A DNA stretch of 7,010 bases, from NCBI GenBank assembly GCA_003449195.1, contig DMID01000216.1:500-7509 (forward strand). The letters run 5' to 3'. A program made the position numbers and the translations under genes. This stretch comes from Lysobacteraceae bacterium. GTDB lineage: Bacteria; Pseudomonadota; Gammaproteobacteria; Xanthomonadales; Xanthomonadaceae. This document shows, piece by piece, positions 1 through 3,925 of the stretch (its first letter is position 1; every line of letters begins with the position of its first letter). The notes under the pieces are model-generated. The model was not told the origin of the DNA, did no database searches, and worked only from the letters and a program-made list of their open reading frames with translations.

Positions 1-416
1 CCATTGGCGGTGATGCTGCCGCTGACGGTGGAGCTCTGCAGACGACGCAGGTCCACATCCGCGACATCCACGCCCGCACTGACGGTACTGGTCTGCAACT
101 GCGCGGCGCGCGGCACCCGCAATTCCAGCACCGCACCGCGACTGCTGTGGCTGTTCTGCGGGTAAACCACTTTCAACGCCACCCGATTGGCACTGCTTTC
201 TACTTCGAGCCGCTGGCCCTCGCCCAGTGAGCCGGTCAGCTGTACTTCGTTGCGGTCCCAGCCACGCACGGTGACCGAGCCGGCCACATTGCTCAGCTCC
301 ACGCGGCCGCCGCTGGACAAGGGCAGGTTACGGTTGACCGCGGTCTGCGCGAACGCGCTGGTCAATGGGGCCAACAGCAGTGCGGTGGCGATCAGATGGC
401 GCATACAAGCTTTCAT
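1..416 (-). CDS. Exported DUF4097-type (putative adhesin-like) beta-repeat protein, 3' end cut by window edge
   Basis: The first 138 codons are present; the C-terminus lies beyond the left edge. An N-terminal signal peptide is clear: basic start (MKACMRH), hydrophobic core, and a likely signal peptidase I site after AFA at residue 23. The mature part is built of short alternating polar/hydrophobic strands (for example GRVELSNVAGSVTVRGWDR around residues 37-55, then STVSAGVDVADVDL and STVSGSITAN). This regular beta-repeat pattern is typical of DUF4097/GIN-domain-like proteins, often called putative adhesins though their function is unproven. The start at 416 is chosen because AAGGAG (428-423) lies 6 bases before it. 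An in-frame ATG at 431 overlaps the stop of the upstream gene as ATGA and is a possible alternative. It is the third gene of the sigma/anti-sigma operon, so it may be a cell-envelope output or sensor of that system. That role is inferred. Confidence 0.8.
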   Translation of the reverse strand, partial: MKACMRHLIATALLLAPLTSAFAQTAVNRNLPLSSGGRVELSNVAGSVTVRGWDRNEVQLTGSLGEGQRLEVESSANRVALKVVYPQNSHSSRGAVLELRVPRAAQLQTSTVSAGVDVADVDLRRLQSSTVSGSITAN

Positions 417-422
417 CAGGTG

Positions 423-428
423 CTCCTT
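423..428 (-). promoter_or_regulatory. Ribosome binding site AAGGAG deciding the start of the DUF4097-type gene
   Basis: The minus strand reads AAGGAG six bases before the ATG at 416. It lies inside the last codons and stop of the upstream anti-sigma gene, as expected for a coupled operon. It favours the 416 start over the ATG at 431, which has no comparable site upstream. Confidence 0.65.
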
Positions 429-970
429 CATGTCGAAAGTCCGGTCGGGTTCACGCCCTTGCGGGTAAGTTCAAGCCGCAGCGCATAGGTGCGCTGCAAC
501 TGGCCAAGCAGAAAGGCGGCATCGGGACTTTGCGCGATGGCGCTGCGGATGCTGCCAGCGCTTTCGTCCAGCTCGCGCAGGGCCGGCTGCAGCTCGGCCG
601 CCACGTCCTGCTGTGGCAGCGTGGCCATCGCCTGCCGGTATTGGTAGGTGATCGTATTGGCCTGATGCTGCAGGGACGATTCCTCGGACGCCACGGCTGC
701 CGGTGGCTGCTGCGGCAACCACAGAACCCCCGCTCCCGCGATCAGCGCCACGATCACCGCGGCTGCGCCATAGCGCGGCCAGCGCCGCTGCATGCGCCTT
801 GGGGCCGCTGCGTTCAGCGCCGGGGCGGCAGGGGCCTGCTGGAAACGGGGTGTCTGCTCCAGCTCTGCGGCAATGCGCTGCCAGACGGCCGCCGGTGCCA
901 CCCGTTCGGATGGCAGGCCGCGTAAACGTTGGGCCAACGCATCATCGTGATCGTCGTCGTGAATATTCAT
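428..970 (-). CDS. Probable anti-sigma factor, single-pass inner-membrane protein
   Basis: 180 residues with three parts: an N-terminal cytoplasmic region of about 65 residues, acidic at its start (MNIHDDDHDDALAQRLRGLP) and basic just before the membrane (RRMQRRWPR); one hydrophobic segment at about residues 67-86; and a C-terminal periplasmic region of about 95 residues that looks helical (repeated LQPALRELDES and LLGQLQRTYALRLEL heptad-like stretches). This layout, directly downstream of an ECF sigma gene, is typical of membrane anti-sigma factors that hold sigma at the membrane until a periplasmic signal arrives. There is no cysteine anywhere, so the zinc-binding HxxxCxxC motif of ZAS-type anti-sigma factors is absent. 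The start at 970 overlaps the sigma stop as ATGA and has GGAG at 981-978, 7 bases upstream. The role rests mainly on context and topology. It could be another sigma-linked membrane regulator. Confidence 0.7.
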   Translation of the reverse strand: MNIHDDDHDDALAQRLRGLPSERVAPAAVWQRIAAELEQTPRFQQAPAAPALNAAAPRRMQRRWPRYGAAAVIVALIAGAGVLWLPQQPPAAVASEESSLQHQANTITYQYRQAMATLPQQDVAAELQPALRELDESAGSIRSAIAQSPDAAFLLGQLQRTYALRLELTRKGVNPTGLST

Positions 971-1548
971 CCTGCGTCTCCAAGCCGCGTGCGCAGCAAG
1001 CTGCGCGCGCGATGCAACTGTGCCTTGGAGCTGCCGACAGCCATCTGCAGTTCCACGGCGATTTCCTGGTGTTTCCAGCCCTCGATGTCATGCAGCACCA
1101 GCACTGCACGGGCGCGCGGCGGCAGCGTAAGCAGCGCGCGCTCCAGATCCATGCCCGTGGCATGGCAACGCGGCGTGTCAGTCATTTCGGCCAACAGGTC
1201 CATCCCTGATTCCCCGATGTCGAGCGATTCAAACGTGGTTGCCCGCAACTCCATCAAGGCCGTATTCACCGCCAACCGGTGCAACCAGGTGGACAATGCG
1301 CTCTCGAAGCGAAACTGCGGCAGCTTGCGCCAGGCCTGGATGAAGGTCTCCTGCAGCACATCCTCGGCACGCGCGGCGTTGCCGCCACACAGCCGCCACA
1401 GCAAGGCGTACAGCCGCGGTGAATGACGCCGGTAGATGCGCTCATAGGCGCGGGTGTCGCCGTCCGCGGCGGCACGGGCCAACGCAGCGTCATCCACGGC
1501 GGGCGGTGAGGGAGCAGTGGCAGTCACGGTGGCGTCGAGCATATCCAT
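967..1548 (-). CDS. ECF-family RNA polymerase sigma factor (sigma-70 group 4)
   Basis: 193 residues from the chosen ATG. A sigma-2 region spans about residues 33-100, with the -10-binding signature AEDVLQETFIQAWR (61-74) and the FESALSTWLHRLAVN segment (81-95). A linker with a DLERALLTLPPRARAV boundary follows. A sigma-4 helix-turn-helix spans about 137-187 (HDIEGWKHQEIAVELQMAVG, then SSKAQLHRARSLLR), which would read the -35 element. The length and the lack of regions 1 and 3 fit an ECF sigma. An in-frame TTG at 1560 or ATG at 1542 could also start it; none has a good ribosome binding site, and an in-frame TGA at 1587-1585 bars longer forms. It is the first gene of a three-gene operon, coupled to its probable anti-sigma by an ATGA overlap. 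It probably autoregulates, but I see no confident ECF promoter motif, and the specific ECF group is not recognised. Confidence 0.9.
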   Translation of the reverse strand: MDMLDATVTATAPSPPAVDDAALARAAADGDTRAYERIYRRHSPRLYALLWRLCGGNAARAEDVLQETFIQAWRKLPQFRFESALSTWLHRLAVNTALMELRATTFESLDIGESGMDLLAEMTDTPRCHATGMDLERALLTLPPRARAVLVLHDIEGWKHQEIAVELQMAVGSSKAQLHRARSLLRTRLGDAG

Positions 1549-1678
1549 TGGATGCGGCAAGCAGGAAAAAGGTTTAAACCCGAATCAGGTTTTGCCAAAG
1601 CGGCCGGCAAGTGCGCCTCGACTGGCAGCAAATGCCGCACTGGCCGACAATCGCCGCTCGCCAAACCGTTGCCGCCCC
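1549..1678. promoter_or_regulatory. Divergent promoter region between the sigma operon and the NPP gene
   Basis: 130 bases separate the two divergent starts, so promoters for both operons should lie here. The only distinct structure is the 10-bp perfect palindrome GGTTTAAACC at 1571-1580, in a locally A+T-richer stretch (about 1563-1600), with a partial repeat GGTTTTG a little further right. I see no convincing -35/-10 pair and no recognised ECF promoter. The function of the palindrome is unknown, and it could be chance in an A/T-rich patch. Confidence 0.35.
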
Positions 1679-2968
1679 ATGTTGCGTACCCCCGCCCTGC
1701 TGCTTTGCGCCGCCCTTGCCCTGGCCGGCTGCACCAGCGCCCCGCTCGCCATCGAAACGCCTGCCAGCACTCCACGCATGCCCCAGCAAGCACTGGCGCC
1801 GGTGATCCTGGTTTCCATCGATGGTTTCCGCAACGACTACCTGGACCGCAACCAGACCCCGAACCTGGCAGCCATGGTGGCCGGCGGCGCCCGTGCCGAG
1901 TACATGCGCCCGTCGTATCCATCGATCACCTTCCCCAACCACTACACCCTGGTCACCGGCCTGCGCCCGGACCACCACGCCATCGTCCACAACATGATGA
2001 GCGACGATGCACTCGGCGACTTCCGCGTTGCCGATGCCAATTCGACCCAGGATGCGCGCTGGTGGGCCGGCACGCCGTTGTGGGTGAGCGTGGAGCGCAG
2101 CGGCCGGGTCAGTGCCTCGTGGGCCTGGCCGGGTTCGCATGCCAGCATCGAGGGTGTCCGCCCGGAATATCGCCACGATTACGACGACGGCATCACCCCG
2201 GCCGAACGCGTGGGCGAGGTACGCCAATGGCTGGCCGAGCCCGGCGCCCGGCGCCCCCGGCTGGTGACGCTGTATTTCGAAGCCGTCGACAAGGCCGGCC
2301 ACGACCACGGCCCGGATTCGCCGCAATACGCCGATGCGGTGCGCAGCGTCGATGCCGCGCTGGGCCTGCTGTTTGCCGGCATGCGTGCCGACGGCACCCA
2401 TGCGGACACCGACATCGTGATCGTCTCCGACCACGGCATGGCCACGGTGACGCCGGACCACGTGATCGCCACCGAAGACATGGTGCCGCCCGCCATTGCC
2501 CGGGTGGTGGCCTACGGCCAGTCGATCGGCATCGAGCCGCTGCCCGGGAAGGCCGCCGAGGCCGAGAAAACCCTGCTGGGCACGCATCCGCAGTACGACT
2601 GCTGGCGCAAGCAGGACCTGCCGGCGCGCTGGCATTACGGCAGCAACCCGCGCATCCCGGCCATCGTGTGCCAGATGCGGGAAGGCTGGGACGCGATCCC
2701 GCGCCAACAATTGCTCAAGCGCGACAAGACCGCCGAACGCGGCTCGCATGGCTACGACCCGGCCCTGCCCTCGATGCGGGCCGTGTTCGTTGCCGGCGGC
2801 CCGTCTTTCCGGCACGACGTCGTGCTGGCCCCGTTCGACAACGTGGACGTGTATCCGCTGCTGGCCCGCTTGCTGGCCATCCCCGCGGAAGCCAACGACG
2901 GCGACATCACGCCGCTGCTGCCCGCGCTGGCCACCGCACCGGCAGCGGTTTCCGCCACAAGGCCCTGA
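1679..2968 (+). CDS. Nucleotide pyrophosphatase/phosphodiesterase (NPP family), predicted lipoprotein
   Basis: 429 residues, alkaline phosphatase superfamily. It likely hydrolyses phosphodiester or pyrophosphate bonds of nucleotides with two zinc ions, outside the cytoplasm. A lipoprotein signal is clear: MLRTPALLLCAALALAGC, lipobox LAGC, lipidated Cys18, followed by TS (no Asp at +2, so by the E. coli rule outer-membrane sorted). Visible metal and catalytic residues: Asp48 (VSIDGF), nucleophile Thr84 (SITFPNHY), Asn105, Asp204 and His208 (DKAGH), Asp251-His252 (SDHGM), His357 (GSHGYDP). From memory, the well-studied Xanthomonas NPP uses Asp54, Thr90, Asn111, Asp210, His214, Asp257, His258 and His363. 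All differ by exactly six, which points to an ortholog. Cys308 and Cys331 may form a disulfide. The ATG at 1679 is chosen for the signal peptide; the frame is open back to 1454, but that part is non-secretory and overlaps the sigma gene. There is no clear ribosome binding site. The exact substrate is not known from sequence. Confidence 0.93.
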   Translation: MLRTPALLLCAALALAGCTSAPLAIETPASTPRMPQQALAPVILVSIDGFRNDYLDRNQTPNLAAMVAGGARAEYMRPSYPSITFPNHYTLVTGLRPDHHAIVHNMMSDDALGDFRVADANSTQDARWWAGTPLWVSVERSGRVSASWAWPGSHASIEGVRPEYRHDYDDGITPAERVGEVRQWLAEPGARRPRLVTLYFEAVDKAGHDHGPDSPQYADAVRSVDAALGLLFAGMRADGTHADTDIVIVSDHGMATVTPDHVIATEDMVPPAIARVVAYGQSIGIEPLPGKAAEAEKTLLGTHPQYDCWRKQDLPARWHYGSNPRIPAIVCQMREGWDAIPRQQLLKRDKTAERGSHGYDPALPSMRAVFVAGGPSFRHDVVLAPFDNVDVYPLLARLLAIPAEANDGDITPLLPALATAPAAVSATRP

Positions 2969-2976
2969 AACGCGAC

Positions 2977-2996
2977 GCGGCGCCCGGAGGCGCCGC
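2977..2996. terminator. GC-rich hairpin between convergent genes, weak terminator candidate
   Basis: A perfect 8-bp inverted repeat GCGGCGCC / GGCGCCGC with a 4-base loop lies 8 bases after the NPP stop, between convergent genes (the THX gene ends at 3029). Neither side carries a T-run, so it is not a textbook intrinsic terminator. It could stop or stabilise transcripts from either side. Confidence 0.4.
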
Positions 2997-3028
2997 ATCG
3001 GATATGGCCGACGGCGGGAGTTCGCCGA

Positions 3029-3208
3029 TCAGTCGGCCTTGGCCGCCTTCTTAGCCACGGTCTTCTTGGCCGGAGCCTTGACCACGGTCTTCTTCACGAC
3101 CGGCGCTGCAGCGCCGACGGCCACCTTGGCCACCGTCTGGCTGCGGCTGTTGCCGTAACTGGCGTTGTAGCGCTTGCCCTTGGCGGTCTTGCGGTCACCC
3201 TTACCCAT
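3029..3208 (-). CDS. Small ribosomal-subunit (30S) protein THX with Lys/Ala-rich C-terminal tail
   Basis: 59 residues. The first 22 read as the THX signature, MGKGDRKTAKGK then SYGNSR, matching the Thermus pattern MGKGDRRT..GK....YGKYR from memory. In Thermus the peptide of about 26 residues sits in a cavity at the top of the 30S head and stabilises the RNA there. Here the core is followed by about 37 residues of Val/Ala/Lys repeats (VVKKTVVKAPAKK, TVAKKAAKAD), resembling histone H1-type or nucleoid-protein tails, so the protein is roughly twice the short form. The ATG at 3208 has AGGAG at 3221-3217, 8 bases upstream. The frame is open further back, but that part lacks family character. It lies 114 bases downstream of the MerC-like gene on the same strand and could be co-transcribed or have its own promoter. 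The function of the tail is unknown. Confidence 0.85.
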   Translation of the reverse strand: MGKGDRKTAKGKRYNASYGNSRSQTVAKVAVGAAAPVVKKTVVKAPAKKTVAKKAAKAD

Positions 3209-3216
3209 TGTCTTCA

Positions 3217-3221
3217 CTCCT
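3217..3221 (-). promoter_or_regulatory. Ribosome binding site AGGAG of the THX gene
   Basis: The minus strand reads AGGAG 8 bases before the ATG at 3208. It supports the short 59-residue form over the longer open frame. Confidence 0.7.
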
Positions 3222-3286
3222 GAATTGGTTGGTACGCCGTGCCGGGCGCCCTGTCGGGACAGCCGCCGATGGCACGTCAGCACGCT

Positions 3287-3300
3287 GCCTGCGCGCAGGC
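3287..3300. repeat. 14-bp perfect palindrome between the MerC-like and THX genes
   Basis: GCCTGCGCGCAGGC (7+7, no loop) lies 23 bases after the MerC-like stop on the minus strand. A smaller inverted repeat CTGTC/GACAG lies at 3251-3262. They could form a hairpin that ends or attenuates the MerC-like transcript before THX, but no T-run follows. The rest of 3209-3322 shows no recognised motif apart from the THX ribosome binding site. Confidence 0.3.
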
Positions 3301-3322
3301 CGTGAAGCCTAGCATGCGGGCC

Positions 3323-3781
3323 TCAATGCGCGCAGTGGGGGCCGTGCGCGTGACGGTGGTTCAGGCGCAGGTTCAGCAGGTGTGCCAGCGCCACCAGCAC
3401 GCCGCCCAGTGTCATCACCACCGCATGCGGCACGCGGGAATGGTGCAAGGGCGGATACGCCAGCCCTGCCCACAAGGCCCCCAGGCCCAGGCCAAGCAAC
3501 AGCAGGGCACGCAGCACGTGATGGCGGCGGTAGCCCATCCACAGGCTGGACAGGCCCAGCCCGGTCACGAACACGACGACCGCCAACTCCACCCCGTCGC
3601 GCATCAGGAAGGCCAGGCCCAGCGAGGGCACCAATGCCAGCGCCAACGGCAACACGGCGCAGTGCACCGCGCACAGCAACGAGCCGGTGGCCCCGAACCG
3701 ATCGACAAGATGGTGCAGACGGAAGCTCAATGCGGGAGGGAACGAGGTACCGGAAGACAGGGGAGTGTAGTCGCGCGCCAT
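3323..3781 (-). CDS. MerC-domain inner-membrane protein with His-rich C-terminus
   Basis: 152 residues from ATG 3781. About four hydrophobic segments: ~33-59, 63-82, 90-108 and 119-137. Segment 1 contains LCAVHC (Cys37, His40, Cys41) followed by a conserved-looking proline, the metal-binding Cys pair typical of MerC-domain proteins. The protein ends in a His/Cys-rich tail, NHRHAHGPHCAH, which should bind metal. MerC proteins of mercury operons carry Hg(II) inward, but no other mer gene is present here. The gene is divergent from a ZnuD-like receptor and has a Zur-like site at its start, so zinc or a similar metal is the more likely ligand. An ATG at 3799 is in frame, but using it would put the Zur-like site inside the coding region. 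The 3781 ATG has no ribosome binding site and may be leaderless. Metal and direction of transport are inferred. Confidence 0.85.
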   Translation of the reverse strand: MARDYTPLSSGTSFPPALSFRLHHLVDRFGATGSLLCAVHCAVLPLALALVPSLGLAFLMRDGVELAVVVFVTGLGLSSLWMGYRRHHVLRALLLLGLGLGALWAGLAYPPLHHSRVPHAVVMTLGGVLVALAHLLNLRLNHRHAHGPHCAH

Positions 3782-3784
3782 TGA

Positions 3785-3802
3785 GTTACTGTATAACATT
3801 TC
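3785..3802. promoter_or_regulatory. Zur-box-like operator at the MerC-like gene start (site 1)
   Basis: The plus strand reads GTTAC TGT ATAAC at 3785-3797, an imperfect 5-3-5 palindrome. Extended to the right, TATAACATTTC (3792-3802) equals the 11-base right half of the gamma-proteobacterial Zur consensus as I remember it (GAAATGTTATA-N-TATAACATTTC); the left half is degenerate outside GTTA. It lies just before the ATG at 3781, so bound Zur would block the MerC-like promoter or start. Zur binds DNA when zinc is plentiful, so the gene would be on in zinc shortage. No binding data are available. Confidence 0.55.
3790..3795 (-). promoter_or_regulatory. Possible -10 element (TATACA) of the MerC-like gene
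   Basis: TATACA on the minus strand matches 4 of 6 bases of TATAAT and lies inside operator site 1. Transcription starting about 7 bases on would begin almost at the ATG at 3781, giving a leaderless message, consistent with the missing ribosome binding site. No good -35 is seen, so this is tentative. Confidence 0.3.
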
Positions 3803-3832
3803 TACGATTCCCATGACGATCGGCTGGATCCT

Positions 3833-3866
3833 CCCCGAATGTGCCGTGCAGGCATGACTTTCGGGG
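3833..3866. repeat. Nested inverted repeat in the divergent MerC-like/receptor promoter region
   Basis: CCCCGAA (3833-3839) pairs with TTCGGGG (3860-3866), and inside them TGCC (3842-3845) pairs with GGCA (3851-3854) around a 5-base loop. It sits between the two Zur-like sites. It may be a further protein-binding site or a structured leader, or may have no role. There is no T-run, so it is not an evident terminator. Confidence 0.3.
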
Positions 3867-3886
3867 CGGGCCGGCAGATCGCAATC

Positions 3887-3899
3887 GTTACAAAGTAAC
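3887..3899. promoter_or_regulatory. Zur-box-like operator upstream of the receptor gene (site 2)
   Basis: GTTAC AAA GTAAC is a perfect 5-3-5 inverted repeat ending 26 bases before the receptor ATG at 3926. It has the same spacing as site 1 and as the core of the remembered Zur consensus (GTTAT-ANT-ATAAC), matching 9 of 12 defined core positions against 10 for site 1. It would overlap the receptor promoter or transcription start. A different dimeric repressor cannot be excluded from sequence alone. Confidence 0.5.
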
Positions 3900-3925
3900 A
3901 ACATCTTTTCCAGCGGACCCCGTCG

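Noticed and set aside
1454..1678. 75-residue N-terminal extension of the NPP protein
   Set aside because: It overlaps the sigma gene, lacks a ribosome binding site and would bury the lipoprotein signal peptide that begins at 1679.
1574..2998. Minus-strand open frame of 474 codons antisense to the NPP gene, and a plus-strand frame 1552-3054
   Set aside because: Both are shadows of the NPP coding frame, which carries a complete set of catalytic residues. The shadow frames show no recognisable domain.
3323..3781. Mercury-resistance locus
   Set aside because: A MerC domain alone is not enough. No merR, merA, merT or merP gene is present, and the adjacent signals point to Zur-type control.
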